A DNA stretch of 64,000 nucleotides from Luteimonas sp. MC1825 (GCF_014764385.1 NZ_CP061714.1:2666001-2730000); one strand, 5' to 3'; positions 44,166 through 55,946 are shown, counted from the stretch's first letter. The notes: generated from the sequence alone by a model not told the origin. A program made the numbers and translations.

Positions 44166-44840
44166 TCAGGTGATGTCGAGGTCGGCGATGGTGAGTTCCA
44201 CGCCGACCGAATAGGTGATGCTGAAGTCGGACGGGCCGGAATCCTCGGCGGAGACCAGCAGCAGTTCCCGACGCGACAGTTCCGGCACGTCGCGGCTGTA
44301 GAGCATCGCGTAGTGGGTGAGGTCGTCGTCGTGGCGCGGCGGATGGTGGCGGTACAGCACCTCGTCGTAGACCATCGCCGGGATGCGCGCGTCGCCGGCG
44401 GTGGTTTCGGTGGCGCGCATCCAGCGGTGGCCGGCGTAGTCGATGCCGGCCGCGCCGAGGTGCGCGTGGTCCATCACGAAGCGCTGGAAGGCGGCCTTGT
44501 CCGGCGGGTTCACCGTCTCGTGGAAGACGAAGCCCTGGATGCCGTCGACGTCGCCGCCGACGGTGCTGACCTGCAGGAACGCATCGTCGTCGAGGTAGAA
44601 GCGGTGCAGCGCGTAGCCGTCGCCGAGGTCGATGTGGCCGTAGCAGGGCACGCCCTGGTAGCCGCCGGGCAGCTCTTCGGTCATGACGCCCGGCGCGACG
44701 CCGTACATGGTGCGGTCGAACTGCAGGCGGCCACCGACGCGCAGGCCGAGCGGCGGCGCATGCGCGAGCTCGCCCGGGCCGGGCAACGCCGTTGCCGGCG
44801 CGGCCGGGCGGCGTCCAAGCAGCCTGTCGAGCAAGCCCAC
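44166..44840 (-). CDS. yjfK: DUF2491 (YjfK-like) protein
   Basis: The 224-residue protein matches the YjfK/DUF2491 family: LQFDRTMYGVAPGVMTEELPGG, DGYALHRFYLDDDAFLQV and LTIADLDIT patterns. It is cytosolic, mixed alpha-beta, with no catalytic motif seen. It lies 8 bp after the PspA-like gene and is third in the conserved order, so it probably works with PspA in envelope stress. Confidence 0.85.
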   Translation of the reverse strand: MGLLDRLLGRRPAAPATALPGPGELAHAPPLGLRVGGRLQFDRTMYGVAPGVMTEELPGGYQGVPCYGHIDLGDGYALHRFYLDDDAFLQVSTVGGDVDGIQGFVFHETVNPPDKAAFQRFVMDHAHLGAAGIDYAGHRWMRATETTAGDARIPAMVYDEVLYRHHPPRHDDDLTHYAMLYSRDVPELSRRELLLVSAEDSGPSDFSITYSVGVELTIADLDIT

Positions 44841-44848
44841 GACGCGAC

Positions 44849-45616
44849 CTATTTGCGCTTGTCGAACAGCGACTCGGCGGCCAGCAGTTTCTGCGCGTCG
44901 GCCGAGGCCGGTCCGTCGAGCACGATGGCGTCCTGCGGCTTGCGGAAGCGCTCGAGGATGCCGTCGACGTTGGACGCGTCGTGCACCAGCCCGGCCTGCG
45001 CCAGGCGCGACTTCAGGTCGCCGTCGCCGGTTTCCTGCTCCAGCTGGTGGGCGGCCTCGAAGCGCGCGCCCTGCTCTTCCTGGCGCTGCTTGATGCGTTC
45101 GAGCGAGTCCAGCGCGGTGCCGATCTTGCTGTTGGCGCCGGAATGCCGCGCCGACACCGCCGACTGCGCGCGCTGCACGGCCTCGGTCGCCTTGACGGTG
45201 TCGATCTGCTGCTTCAGGCGCGTCAGCTGGGTCTCGGTGCTGCGGATCGCGGTCTTCAGCGAACCGATGCTGCTGTCGAGGCTCTGCACGTTTTCGGCTT
45301 CGGCCTGCAGGTCGCGTTCGACGTCGGACAGCTTGGTCGCGACCTCGCGGGCAAGGCCCTCGTCGCCCTTGGCCAGCGCGCCCTGCACGTAGCCTTCGTA
45401 TTCGCGGCGCTTGTCGAGCAGCGCGCTGCCGCGGTTGGCGGCCAGCTGGCGCTGCGCCATCACCTTGGTCAACTCCTGCTTCGATTTCGCGAGCTCCGAG
45501 GTGCTGTCGCGCAGTTCCTGGTCGAGGATGCGGATGGCGTTCTTGTCGACCACGGCCTGGCCGGCCTCGTTGGCCGTGCCGCGGAACAGGGTGAAAATCT
45601 TGGCGAGGATGCTCAT
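44849..45616 (-). CDS. yjfJ: PspA/IM30 family protein (YjfJ-like)
   Basis: The 255-residue protein is almost entirely helical: SILAKIFTLFRGTANEA forms the N-terminal amphipathic helix that binds membranes, followed by long coiled-coil helices (about 25-190) typical of PspA/Vipp1 (ESCRT-III-like) proteins. It lacks most of the Vipp1 C-terminal extension. PspA-type proteins assemble on damaged inner membranes. No pspF or pspBC gene is nearby; the partners are the yjf operon genes. The ATG at 45616 overlaps the stop of the upstream gene by four bases. Confidence 0.92.
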   Translation of the reverse strand: MSILAKIFTLFRGTANEAGQAVVDKNAIRILDQELRDSTSELAKSKQELTKVMAQRQLAANRGSALLDKRREYEGYVQGALAKGDEGLAREVATKLSDVERDLQAEAENVQSLDSSIGSLKTAIRSTETQLTRLKQQIDTVKATEAVQRAQSAVSARHSGANSKIGTALDSLERIKQRQEEQGARFEAAHQLEQETGDGDLKSRLAQAGLVHDASNVDGILERFRKPQDAIVLDGPASADAQKLLAAESLFDKRK

Positions 45617-46029
45617 GCGGTCACCAGGTACGTCTGCAGGGTTTCGATGGCGTCGATGGCGTTGACGCCCAGGGTGCGGATCTCGTGGACGATCTGCTCG
45701 GCGGTGGAGTCCGCCGACAGCTCGCCGAACACGACGTAGACGTCCTGGCCGTCGACCGTGGCCAGGCCCAGATTGGACAGCGGGTTGATCGGGTTCAGGC
45801 GCATGCAGGCGTCGTTGAACGCGGCGCGGTCGCGCACCTGCGCGCCGGTGACCAGCGGGGTCGAGCAGTACACCTGGTGTTCGCTGGCGACCAGGGTCAC
45901 CTCGAGGTCGCCGGCATCGGCCAGCACGACCTGCAGCGTGGTCTCGGTGTCGTCGAGGGTGGCGACGCGCTCGGCGCCGAACGCCTCGGTAAGGATCTGG
46001 TGGAGCTGTTCGCGGGTCCAGTGCGACAT
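45613..46029 (-). CDS. yjfI: DUF2170 (YjfI-like) protein
   Basis: The 138-residue protein starts at ATG 46029 (MSHWTREQLHQILTEAFG) and belongs to the YjfI/DUF2170 family. It is cytosolic, mixed alpha-beta, with no known enzymatic motif. First gene of the leftward yjfI-J-K-L-M-C operon: its end overlaps yjfJ by ATGA. A 152-bp gap upstream, before the SDR stop, must hold the operon promoter; no sigma-54 element of the kind that drives pspA in E. coli was found there. Confidence 0.85.
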   Translation of the reverse strand: MSHWTREQLHQILTEAFGAERVATLDDTETTLQVVLADAGDLEVTLVASEHQVYCSTPLVTGAQVRDRAAFNDACMRLNPINPLSNLGLATVDGQDVYVVFGELSADSTAEQIVHEIRTLGVNAIDAIETLQTYLVTA

Positions 46030-46181
46030 GGACGGTCCTGTGCGATGGGGGCAGGCGCAAGTATGGAGCAACCCGCCCCGGCTCCGCAGGAGAACGCAGC
46101 GTGTCGCGTTCACGTTCGGCCCAGGTCCGTCGCGATGCCCCGGATCGTGCGCGGCGCGGCGTCGCGCCCGCCTCGGCGACG

Positions 46182-46958
46182 TCAGAATCCGTAGCGCAGG
46201 AACCCGCCATCCACCGCGATGCATTCGCCGGTGACGTAGCCCGATGCCGGCAGGCACAGGAACGCCACCGCCGCTGCGACCTCCTCGGGCTCGCCGATGC
46301 GCCCCATCGGCGTGCGCATCAGCACCTCGTCGAGGTAGTCGGGGTCGGACAGGCTGGACGACGTGCGGCGCGTGCGGATGTACCAGGGCGCCACGCAGTT
46401 CACGCGGATGCCGTCCTCCGCCCATTCGCAGGCGAGGTTGCGCGTCATCTGGTGCATCGCGGCCTTGCTCATGCCGTAGGGCGCGCCGGTGCGGACGTGG
46501 GTGGCCCCCGAGACGCTGCCGACGTTGACGATGCTGCTGGCCGCGTGCTGCGCGAGCAGCGGATGCGCGTAGCGCGAGAGTTCAAACGCGCTGAACAGGT
46601 TGACCTCGAAGATCTCGCGCCACTCGTCCTCGGTGTAGTCCACGGCGGGCTTGCCGAGGTTGCCGCCGGCGTTGTTGACCAGGATGTTGAGGCCTTCGCC
46701 CTGGTCCTCCACCCAGTCAAGCAGCTCGCGGCGCTGTTCGTCGTCGGCGACGTTGGCGATGAAGGCGCGGACCTCGCCATCGGGATACTCGTCGGCAAGT
46801 TCGTCGCGCGCGGCTTCGAGCGCGTCGCCGTCGCGCGCGGCGATCAGCACGCGCGCACCAAAGCCGAGCAGCTCGGCCGCGATCGCACGGCCGATGCCGG
46901 CGCTGCCGCCGGTGACCAGGGCGAGCTGTCCGTCGAGCCGCCAGCGCGTGCCGTGCAT
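46182..46958 (-). CDS. short-chain dehydrogenase/reductase
   Basis: The 258-residue NAD(P)-dependent oxidoreductase has the SDR cofactor motif TGGSAGIG near residue 16, NNAG near 95, and the catalytic Ser and YxxxK (VGSVSG then YGMSK). The set fits tropinone reductase-like SDRs; the substrate is unknown. Start ATG 46958 ([18 protein letters not shown]). It begins 6 bases after the sppA stop, so it is probably co-transcribed with sppA. Downstream is the 152-bp gap before the yjf operon. Confidence 0.9.
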   Translation of the reverse strand: MHGTRWRLDGQLALVTGGSAGIGRAIAAELLGFGARVLIAARDGDALEAARDELADEYPDGEVRAFIANVADDEQRRELLDWVEDQGEGLNILVNNAGGNLGKPAVDYTEDEWREIFEVNLFSAFELSRYAHPLLAQHAASSIVNVGSVSGATHVRTGAPYGMSKAAMHQMTRNLACEWAEDGIRVNCVAPWYIRTRRTSSSLSDPDYLDEVLMRTPMGRIGEPEEVAAAVAFLCLPASGYVTGECIAVDGGFLRYGF

Positions 46959-46963
46959 GCCGC

Positions 46964-48859
46964 TCACGGCATGCAGAAGCAGTGCACGACCGCCTTCACC
47001 GGATTGCCGCCGCGGGACAGGGTCTGCTCGACGAAACGCAGTTCCTGTTCGGCCTGCGGCAGCGCCTTGGCCAGCAGCCCATGCACGAACTCGCTGCGGC
47101 CAAGCAGCGACTGCCCGGCGCGGCTGCTCGCGAATCCGCTCACGAAGCTCTCGAACGGCGACAGCGGCTTTTCGACGTAGCGCAGGCGCCACTTGCCGGC
47201 ATCGCCGAGTTCGGCGCGCCTGGCGGCGTCGGCGACCGCGGTGCGCAGGCCGCCGAATTCGTCCACCAGCCCGCGCTCCTTCGCCTGTGCACCGCTCCAC
47301 ACGCGGCCGCGGGCAACGGCATCGATCGCCTCGACCGTCCGGTTGCGCGCGCTGGCGACCTTGCCGGTGAACTCGCGATAGCCCTTGTCGATCACGCTCT
47401 GGATCACCTGCCCCACTTCGGGCTGCAGCGGCCGCGTGGGATCGAACGCCCCGGCGAAACGCGTGGTGCCGACGCCGTCGGTGTGCACCCCGATCTTCTC
47501 GAGCGTGCGCGGGATGCTCGGGAACATGCCGAAGATGCCGATCGAGCCGGTGATGGTGGATTCGTCGGCGTAGATGCGGTCGGCATCCATGCTGATCCAG
47601 TAGCCGCCGGACGCGGCCAGGTCACCCATCGACACCACGACCGGCTTGCCGGCGGCCTTGAGCGCGACCACCTCGCGACGGATCTGCTCGGAGGCGAAGA
47701 CTTCGCCGCCCGGCGAGTCCACGCGCAGCACCACCGCCTTGACCTTCTCGTCGTCGCGCGCCGCGCGCAGCAGCGACGACGTCGATTCGCCGCCCACGGT
47801 GCCCGGCTTCTGCTGGCCACCCATGATCTGGCCTTCGGCCACCACCACCGCGACCTGCGGCCGCGCGTCGGCATCGGCCAGCGGGCTGGTGACGTGCTTG
47901 AGGTAGGCGTCCATGGTGATTTCGCGCACGCCGCTGTCGCTGTCCTCGTCGGCCACGCCGCGTTCGGCGAGCAGCAGCTGCAGCTCTTCGACCGTCTTCA
48001 GGCCGTCGACGAGCTTCTGCTCGACCGCATAGCGGGCAAGGTCGCCGCCGACGGCTTCGATGCCGGCCGGCATGGTGTCGATGCCGGCCGCGAGCGTGGC
48101 CGCGTCGAGCTTGCGCGCACGCGCCACGTCGCCGAGGAAGCGCTGCCAGATATCGTTCATCCAGAACAGGTCGGCCTGCTTGGATTCGGGCGAGGCGTCA
48201 TCACGCACGTAGGGTTCGGCGGCGGACTTGAACTCGCCGACCTTGAACAGGTGGATGTCGACGCCGAGCTTGTCCTGCAGGCCTTCGCGGTAGTACTGCC
48301 GGTAGCGGCCGAGGCCCTCGAGCACCATGCCGCCCTGCGGATCCATGTAGACCTCGTCGGCCTGCGCGGCCAGCAGGTACTGCGCCTGGTCGAAGTACTC
48401 GCCGAAGGCGACGACCTGCTTGCCTGCGGCGCGCAGCTCGGTGACGGCAGCGGCCACCTCGCGCAGCGAGGCGTAGCCGGAGAACGCCATGCGGTCGGTG
48501 CGCAGCAGCACGCGCTCGATGCGCTTGTCGTCCTTGGCCGACTCCAGCGCGAGCAGCAGGTCGCGCAGGCGGACTTCGGCGGTGTCCTGCCCGGTCATCC
48601 TGCCGAGGCTGCGGGTGACGGGATCGACGCTGAACTGTTCGACCAGCGCGCCCTCCGGCGCGATCACCAGGGTGGTGCGGTCAAGCAGCGGATGCGCGCG
48701 CTCGGCCGTCGCCAGCGCGAACAGCACCACGATCACCAGCAGCAGGAACAGCAGGTTGAACACCAGCCGGCGGGAAAAATCGAGGGCGTTCCAGGCACCC
48801 GCGACGACGCGGGTGATCGGCCCGCGGCGGCGAGGGGTGGTGGCGTGTGTTGCTGACAT
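46964..48859 (-). CDS. sppA: signal peptide peptidase SppA, 67K type
   Basis: The 631-residue inner-membrane serine protease degrades remnant signal peptides. One N-terminal TM helix ([18 protein letters not shown], about 32-50) anchors it, and two tandem SppA/S49 domains face the periplasm. The C-terminal domain has the nucleophile Ser in [13 protein letters not shown]. The N-terminal domain supplies the Lys general base ([17 protein letters not shown]). This Ser-Lys layout is that of E. coli SppA. Start ATG 48859 is preferred to 48904. Confidence 0.95.
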   Translation of the reverse strand: MSATHATTPRRRGPITRVVAGAWNALDFSRRLVFNLLFLLLVIVVLFALATAERAHPLLDRTTLVIAPEGALVEQFSVDPVTRSLGRMTGQDTAEVRLRDLLLALESAKDDKRIERVLLRTDRMAFSGYASLREVAAAVTELRAAGKQVVAFGEYFDQAQYLLAAQADEVYMDPQGGMVLEGLGRYRQYYREGLQDKLGVDIHLFKVGEFKSAAEPYVRDDASPESKQADLFWMNDIWQRFLGDVARARKLDAATLAAGIDTMPAGIEAVGGDLARYAVEQKLVDGLKTVEELQLLLAERGVADEDSDSGVREITMDAYLKHVTSPLADADARPQVAVVVAEGQIMGGQQKPGTVGGESTSSLLRAARDDEKVKAVVLRVDSPGGEVFASEQIRREVVALKAAGKPVVVSMGDLAASGGYWISMDADRIYADESTITGSIGIFGMFPSIPRTLEKIGVHTDGVGTTRFAGAFDPTRPLQPEVGQVIQSVIDKGYREFTGKVASARNRTVEAIDAVARGRVWSGAQAKERGLVDEFGGLRTAVADAARRAELGDAGKWRLRYVEKPLSPFESFVSGFASSRAGQSLLGRSEFVHGLLAKALPQAEQELRFVEQTLSRGGNPVKAVVHCFCMP

Positions 48860-48922
48860 GGCGTGCTCTGCAAAGGCGTTGGAAGTGGCTGCGGCCAGTA
48901 TCACCGCTGCCGATGGCCGTCG

Positions 48923-50299
48923 TCACCCGCCATCGGTCACTGGGCCGGACGCCGCGATCCGCCCGGATGTGCGCAGGAAGCGCGCGGCCATGAGCACCGC
49001 GGCGACCAGCAGGCCGGCGATCAGCCCGATCCACATGCCGCGCGGCCCCATGCCCAGGCCGAGGCCCAGGCCGGCGCCCAGCGGCATGCCCACGCCCCAG
49101 TAGGCGAACGCCGCCAGGAACATCGGCACGCGGGTATCGCGCAGGCCGCGCAGCGCGCCCGCGGACAGCACCTGCACGCCGTCCGGGAACTGGAAGCAGG
49201 CCGCGAACAGCAGCAGCGATCCGGCCAGGCCGGCGACGGCGGCGTCCCGCGTGTACAGCGCGGCGACCATGTCGTGGCCGAGGAACAGCAGCAGCGCCGA
49301 AAATCCCTGCGTGGCGAGCACCAGCACCATGCCGGCGAATGCCGCGCGGCGCACCCCGTCGCGGCCGCGGCCGGCGCCAACGGCATGGCCGACGCGTACG
49401 GTAGTCGCCTCGGCCACGCCGAACGGAATCATGAAGCACAGGCTGGCGACATTGATGGCGATCTGGTGGGCGGCGGCCTCGAGCTGGCCGATCCGGCCGA
49501 TCAGCAGCGCGGTGACGATGAACAACCCGCCCTCCATGGCCACGGTCACGCCGATCGGAAGGCCGGTGCGCAGCAGGGTGGTGATCGGCGCCCGGCGCGG
49601 CGGATCGAAGCGCGCGAACAGCCCCAGCGATGCGAACCGCCGCGCGCGCGCCAGGTACACGACGAATGCCAGCGCCTGCGCCCACATCATGATCGCCGAC
49701 GCCAGGCCCAGGCCGCCGGCGCCCATCTCCGGCATGCCGAACGCGCCGAACGCCAGCGCATAGCCCAGCGGCAGCAGCAACAGCAGCCCGCCGAAGCCGA
49801 GCAGCATGGTCGGCAGGGTCCAGTGCAGGCCATCGCTCAGGTAGCGCATGGCGTAGTAGAGCGTCAGCGCCGGGATGCCCCAGCGGATGCCGTGCATGAA
49901 ATCGCGCGCGCCCGGGCGGATCGCCGGGTCGATGCCCATCGGCTCCAGCGCCAGGGTGGCGACGCTCAGGAACGCGAACAGCAGCACGCCCAGGGCCAGC
50001 GCCAGCCACATCGCCTGCCGGAACAGCGCGGCGATCTCGTCGCGCCGCCCGGCGCCGTCGAGCTGCGACACCAGCGCCGGCACGGCCATCAGCGTGCCCA
50101 TCGGCACCATCATCGGCAACCAGAACATCGCCGTGCCCACCGACACCGCGGCAAGCGTGGTGGTGCCGTGGTGACCGGCGATCACGCTGTCCACCAGGCC
50201 GATCAGCCCGGTCGACAGGTGTCCGGCGACGAGCGGCAGCGCCAGCACGGCCGTGCTGCGCACTTCGTGGCGGAAATGCACGGGCGATGGCGTTGACAT
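48923..50299 (-). CDS. MATE family efflux transporter (NorM-like)
   Basis: The 458-residue protein has 12 predicted TM helices in two homologous halves, the MATE layout; LVDSVIAGHHGTTTLAAVS near the N-terminus and GVAEATTVRVGHAVGAGRG (about 265-283) are typical. It should export cationic drugs or metabolites using a sodium or proton gradient. Start ATG 50299. It is transcribed divergently from the DUF3667 gene with 116 bp between, and 63 bp upstream of sppA. Confidence 0.9.
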   Translation of the reverse strand: MSTPSPVHFRHEVRSTAVLALPLVAGHLSTGLIGLVDSVIAGHHGTTTLAAVSVGTAMFWLPMMVPMGTLMAVPALVSQLDGAGRRDEIAALFRQAMWLALALGVLLFAFLSVATLALEPMGIDPAIRPGARDFMHGIRWGIPALTLYYAMRYLSDGLHWTLPTMLLGFGGLLLLLPLGYALAFGAFGMPEMGAGGLGLASAIMMWAQALAFVVYLARARRFASLGLFARFDPPRRAPITTLLRTGLPIGVTVAMEGGLFIVTALLIGRIGQLEAAAHQIAINVASLCFMIPFGVAEATTVRVGHAVGAGRGRDGVRRAAFAGMVLVLATQGFSALLLFLGHDMVAALYTRDAAVAGLAGSLLLFAACFQFPDGVQVLSAGALRGLRDTRVPMFLAAFAYWGVGMPLGAGLGLGLGMGPRGMWIGLIAGLLVAAVLMAARFLRTSGRIAASGPVTDGG

Positions 50300-50415
50300 G
50301 CGTACAGGGACCCAAGGGAGGGCGACGCGGGGGTGCGCCGCCCGCGGCGCGACGGGCCGGGTGCTGGCGCCGGGTCGCGGCGGGTCGCTATCTTAGTGCC
50401 AGACGAGGGAAGTCC

Positions 50416-51606
50416 ATGACCGACGCCGGCAACGACACGTCCGTCCAGTCCGCGCCGCGGCCTGCCGCACCGGTACCCGGCGCGACCTGCGGCAACTGCG
50501 GCACGCCCCTGCTCGGCCCGCACTGCCACGCCTGCGGGCAACCGGTCACCGGGCTGGTGCGCCATTTCAGCAGCCTGGTCGGCGACTTCCTCGACAGCGT
50601 CTTCGACCTCGATTCGCGCACGCCACGCACGCTGTGGCCGCTGTTCGCGCGCCCGGGGCACCTGAGCATCGAGTACTTCGCGGGCCGCCGCGTGCGCTAC
50701 GTCAGCCCGGTGCGGCTGTTCTTCTTCCTCGCCATCGTCACGTTCTTCGTGGCGCAACTGCTGCTGAGTTTCGGCGATGCGGTGATCATCGAAACCGATA
50801 CCCCGCAGGCGGACGCCGTCGCGCAGGCGATGACGGTGGACGAGGTGCGCACGCGGCGCGACGCGGCGCTGCTCGAGGCGCGCGAGGCGCGCCGCGGCAA
50901 ACAACCGGCGGTCGGTCCCGACCCGGCCCTGGTCGCGCTGGAAGTCGCGATCGGGAAGGCCGCAGGCGACCGCATCACGGCGCTGCGCCAGGCCAAGCGC
51001 GACGGCACCCCGCCGCCGCCACCGCAGGTTGACGAGGAAGGTCCGGCCCTGTGGTTCGACGGCGAGCCCTGGGACCCGGTGCACAACCGCCTGCAGCTGG
51101 CCTGGCTGCCGGGATTCGCCAACGACTGGCTCAACGTCCAGGCCGGCCGCGCGAAGCGCAACATCGCCCGCGTGCGTGCCGAGCCCGACCTCTTCAAGGA
51201 CGCGGCGCTGGGCGCGGCGCCCACGGCGCTCATGCTGCTGCTGCCGGTGTTCGCGCTGATGCTGAAGCTGGCCTACCTGTTCAGGCACCGGCTGTACATG
51301 GAACACCTCATCATCGCCCTGCACAGCCATGCCTTCCTGTGCCTGGCGCTGCTGCTGGTGCTGGTGGTCGCGGCGCTGGAGCGCCGGCTGGCGCCGCAGC
51401 CGGGCGCGGGCCACACGGCGTTCCTGGTGGTGGAAGGCGCGTTGTGGGCGTGGATGCCGCTTTATCTCCTGCTGATGCAGAAACGGATCTACGGGCAGGG
51501 CTGGATCGCGACGCTGTTCAAGTTCAGCGTGCTGGGCATTTCGTACAGCGTGCTGCTGTCGTTCGCCGCGGCGTTCGTCGCCATCGCCGGCCTGGTGCGG
51601 GTGTAG
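50416..51606 (+). CDS. DUF3667 membrane protein with zinc ribbon
   Basis: The 396-residue protein has an N-terminal zinc ribbon CGNCGTPLLGPHCHACGQ (about 24-41), then the DUF3667 segment (FFAG/RRVRYVSPVRLFFFLAIVT), a long soluble helical insert (about 130-260) and four TM helices to the C-terminus. It is an inner-membrane protein of unknown function, common in Xanthomonadaceae and Bacteroidetes-like phyla. ATG 50416 was chosen for a GGGAAG site. It is divergent from the MATE gene. Confidence 0.82.
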   Translation: MTDAGNDTSVQSAPRPAAPVPGATCGNCGTPLLGPHCHACGQPVTGLVRHFSSLVGDFLDSVFDLDSRTPRTLWPLFARPGHLSIEYFAGRRVRYVSPVRLFFFLAIVTFFVAQLLLSFGDAVIIETDTPQADAVAQAMTVDEVRTRRDAALLEAREARRGKQPAVGPDPALVALEVAIGKAAGDRITALRQAKRDGTPPPPPQVDEEGPALWFDGEPWDPVHNRLQLAWLPGFANDWLNVQAGRAKRNIARVRAEPDLFKDAALGAAPTALMLLLPVFALMLKLAYLFRHRLYMEHLIIALHSHAFLCLALLLVLVVAALERRLAPQPGAGHTAFLVVEGALWAWMPLYLLLMQKRIYGQGWIATLFKFSVLGISYSVLLSFAAAFVAIAGLVRV

Positions 51607-51613
51607 CGCGCCC

Positions 51614-52258
51614 TCAGGGGGCGACCTGGCGGCGCAGCCACGCGGCACGGCTGGCCGGCGGCGTGGCCAGCAGCGCGATCCGCAGTTCCTCGCGCGCCTG
51701 CGGCGGCGTGCGCACGGCGAGCACCGCCAGGTCGTCGCGCGCCTGGGCGGGCAGTGCCCGCAAGGCCGCCAGCAGCGGCGCGCGTTCGTGGCCCGGCACC
51801 TGTGCGATCAAAGGATGCAGGCGGGCGTAATCGGCTCCCAATGCCGGGCCAAGCAGCCAGCCACGGCGCTCGCTCCCGTCGAGCGCGTCGAAGCGGGCGC
51901 GCCAGGCGGCGCGGGTGTCGGCGTCGAGCGCGGAAAAGGCCTGCGCCGCATCGCGGAGTTGGCGCCGTTCGGCAACCGGCAGCGCCTGCCAGGCCAGCCA
52001 GCGCTCGCGCCGTGCGCCCTGCTCGGCGGGCGGCAGCGCGTCCCAGGCGTCGCGACGCGCCTGGAGCGCGCTGCGCTCGGCCGGCGAGAGCGCGTCGAGG
52101 CGGCGCTGCAGCGCGGTCACTTCGGCGCGGCGCTGGGCCGGGAGCGCCGCAATCGCGTCCCGGACCTCGGCTGCCTGCGGCGGGGCCTGGGCGACGGCCG
52201 GGGCCGGCGGCAGGCACAGCGCCACGACCAGCGCGGCCCAGGCGCTACAGCGACGCAT
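51614..52258 (-). CDS. DUF3106 secreted protein
   Basis: The 214-residue protein has a signal peptide (AWAALVVALCLPPAPAVAQ) and a long Arg/Ala/Leu-rich helical region built of near-repeats of the form LxALPxAxRxxxxxRxxAWxAL, the pattern of DUF3106. It is periplasmic, of unknown role. ATG 52258 (MRRCSAWAAL) overlaps the end of the sigma-like gene by 14 bases, so translation is coupled. This pairing recurs in the family, which suggests a signalling partner for the sigma-like membrane protein. Confidence 0.78.
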   Translation of the reverse strand: MRRCSAWAALVVALCLPPAPAVAQAPPQAAEVRDAIAALPAQRRAEVTALQRRLDALSPAERSALQARRDAWDALPPAEQGARRERWLAWQALPVAERRQLRDAAQAFSALDADTRAAWRARFDALDGSERRGWLLGPALGADYARLHPLIAQVPGHERAPLLAALRALPAQARDDLAVLAVRTPPQAREELRIALLATPPASRAAWLRRQVAP

Positions 52259-53234
52259 CGTCGGTCTCGCTGTGCAGGTCGGGTTCGACCATCTGGCCCT
52301 GGACGCCCCCCACGGTGCGGGCTGGCGCGCCCGGGGAGCCGTCGGCGGTGTTGGCGGCTGCGTGCTGCGCGGCGAACCAGGCATGGAAGGCGGGGTCGAT
52401 GGCCTCGGGACCGGCGCTGCCGGCGTCGAGCAGCAGGCGGAGATCGGGGTGCAGGGCGAGGGCGTCGGCGTCGGGATAACGGGCCGCGGGCGCTGCCGCG
52501 GCGGGCAGCGCCTCGACCTGGATGCCCTCGGGCCCGTCGCCGCCGGCGAATCCGCCGCCGCCGAACCCCGGCCAGAAGGTGGCCGCGAATGCGAGCAGGG
52601 TCAGCAGCGCGATGCCCCACAGCGCGGCGCGGTGGCGTGGCCCGGCCGGCACTTCCAACTCCACCCGTCGCCTGGCACCCGCGGCGGGGGCGGCGATCGC
52701 CTCCTCGCGCACGTGCGCGAGGTGCGCCAGGCGATCCGGCGGCAGGCCTCGCAACATGCCCTGCGCGGCCGCGCCCAGCGCCTGCCACGCGGCCAGGTCG
52801 GCGCTGCCGTCGGCGTTGTGCGGCAGGGCACGCTGAAGGCCCAGCCGGTAGGTCCCGCGGGCGATGCCAAGCACGGCGGCGGCGTCGGATTCCGCCAGGC
52901 CCGCCACCAGGCGCAGCAGCAGGGCGGCGCGCGGCCCGTGGCCCAGCTGCGCGAGCCACTCGAATCCGGGCTCCCAGGCGGGCTCGGCGGGAGGCTGGCG
53001 CAGCGTCGGCTGCGCCAGCAACTGCGACCAGAACCGCCGCGGCCAGTCCCCGAACGCGGTACGGCCGGCCTCGGCGCGGAACACCTCCATGGTGGCCGCC
53101 AGGGCGGCGTCGCCGGACGCCTGCGAGCCTGCCAGAAGGTGCGCGAATACCGCGCCGCGGCGTTCAACGCCGCGCAGGAAGGCGGTCAGTGCGGGGGGTA
53201 CCGCGGCGGCGTCGTGCGGGGGGCGTGCTGTCAT
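52245..53234 (-). CDS. sigma-70-like protein fused to a transmembrane tail
   Basis: The 329-residue protein starts at ATG 53234. Residues 15-75 resemble a degenerate sigma region 2 (ERRGAVFAHLLAG, then GDWPRRFWSQLL). Residues 98-138 resemble sigma region 4 with helix-turn-helix (LLLRLVAGLAESDAAAVLGI then ARGTYRLGLQRALP). A linker and one TM helix (about 205-221, WGIALLTLLAFAATFWPGF) follow, then a Gly/Ala-rich extracytoplasmic tail. This combination of a sigma-like DNA-binding part with a membrane anchor is unusual; it may be a membrane-tethered or regulated ECF-like factor. It is coupled to a DUF3106 secreted protein. The sigma reading is by eye and moderately sure. Confidence 0.7.
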   Translation of the reverse strand: MTARPPHDAAAVPPALTAFLRGVERRGAVFAHLLAGSQASGDAALAATMEVFRAEAGRTAFGDWPRRFWSQLLAQPTLRQPPAEPAWEPGFEWLAQLGHGPRAALLLRLVAGLAESDAAAVLGIARGTYRLGLQRALPHNADGSADLAAWQALGAAAQGMLRGLPPDRLAHLAHVREEAIAAPAAGARRRVELEVPAGPRHRAALWGIALLTLLAFAATFWPGFGGGGFAGGDGPEGIQVEALPAAAAPAARYPDADALALHPDLRLLLDAGSAGPEAIDPAFHAWFAAQHAAANTADGSPGAPARTVGGVQGQMVEPDLHSETDDASL

Positions 53235-53675
53235 CGGACTCGCTGCATGGCTGGCCGCATCATACCGATGCCACGGGCACCCCAGACCCTTGACGAAGCG
53301 CACAATTCACGTTCCACCGCTGTCCTGCAGCGTTTTGCCCCGATGGAGGTTGTGCACAGCGGTCACGGGAACGTCACAACAGCGGCCCGCCGTCAACCGG
53401 CAGTAATTTCCGGAGCCATGTTTCACGACCAAGTTGTTGATTGGCATGCCTTTTGGGGGAATGGTGAAAAATGCGCCAACCCCCGCTTAATGCCGCGTTC
53501 ACGGGCTTTCGACGCCCCACTTCGACTTGCATGCACAGGGTTATCCACAGATCGTGTGGATAAGCAGAAAAGCCTTGGACATCCGAGGCTTGCGACCGAA
53601 AGGTCAATTACGTGACAACAGTGGGTCGCAAGCAGCCAACGGTCTCCCCCGGGGGCGGATCGCTAGACTGTCGCG
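53235..53675. promoter_or_regulatory. 441-bp intergenic region before priA with DnaA boxes
   Basis: Contains no gene. It is clearly less GC-rich than its surroundings. It includes the paired DnaA boxes (53541-53563) and a 10-bp inverted repeat, GCTTGCGACC at 53588-53597 and its complement at 53624-53633, within 90 bp of the priA start. It should hold the divergent promoters of priA and the sigma-like gene. Confidence 0.7.
53541..53563. promoter_or_regulatory. two perfect inverted DnaA boxes
   Basis: TTATCCACA at 53541-53549 and its exact complement TGTGGATAA at 53555-53563, separated by 5 bp. Both match the strict DnaA box consensus. Their place 113-135 bp before priA suggests DnaA control of this replication-restart gene or a DnaA-titration site. 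Confidence 0.75.
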
Positions 53676-55883
<2,208 letters not shown>

Positions 55884-55946
55884 ACCCGGAAGTTTGCCTG
55901 CCCTCCTTCGCGCATCTTCCCCGCTTCGCGAGAGTTGCCCTTGGCT

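Noticed and set aside
46982..48856. A 624-residue rightward frame antisense to sppA
   Set aside because: sppA has full domain and active-site evidence on the other strand; this frame has none.
48863..50296. A 477-residue rightward frame antisense to the MATE gene
   Set aside because: The MATE transporter on the other strand has the full TM layout; the antisense frame is Gln/Arg/His-rich, as expected of a shadow.
53235..53675. Chromosomal origin of replication
   Set aside because: Only two perfect DnaA boxes, no run of boxes, no clear AT-rich unwinding element, and no dnaA, rpmH or gidA nearby.
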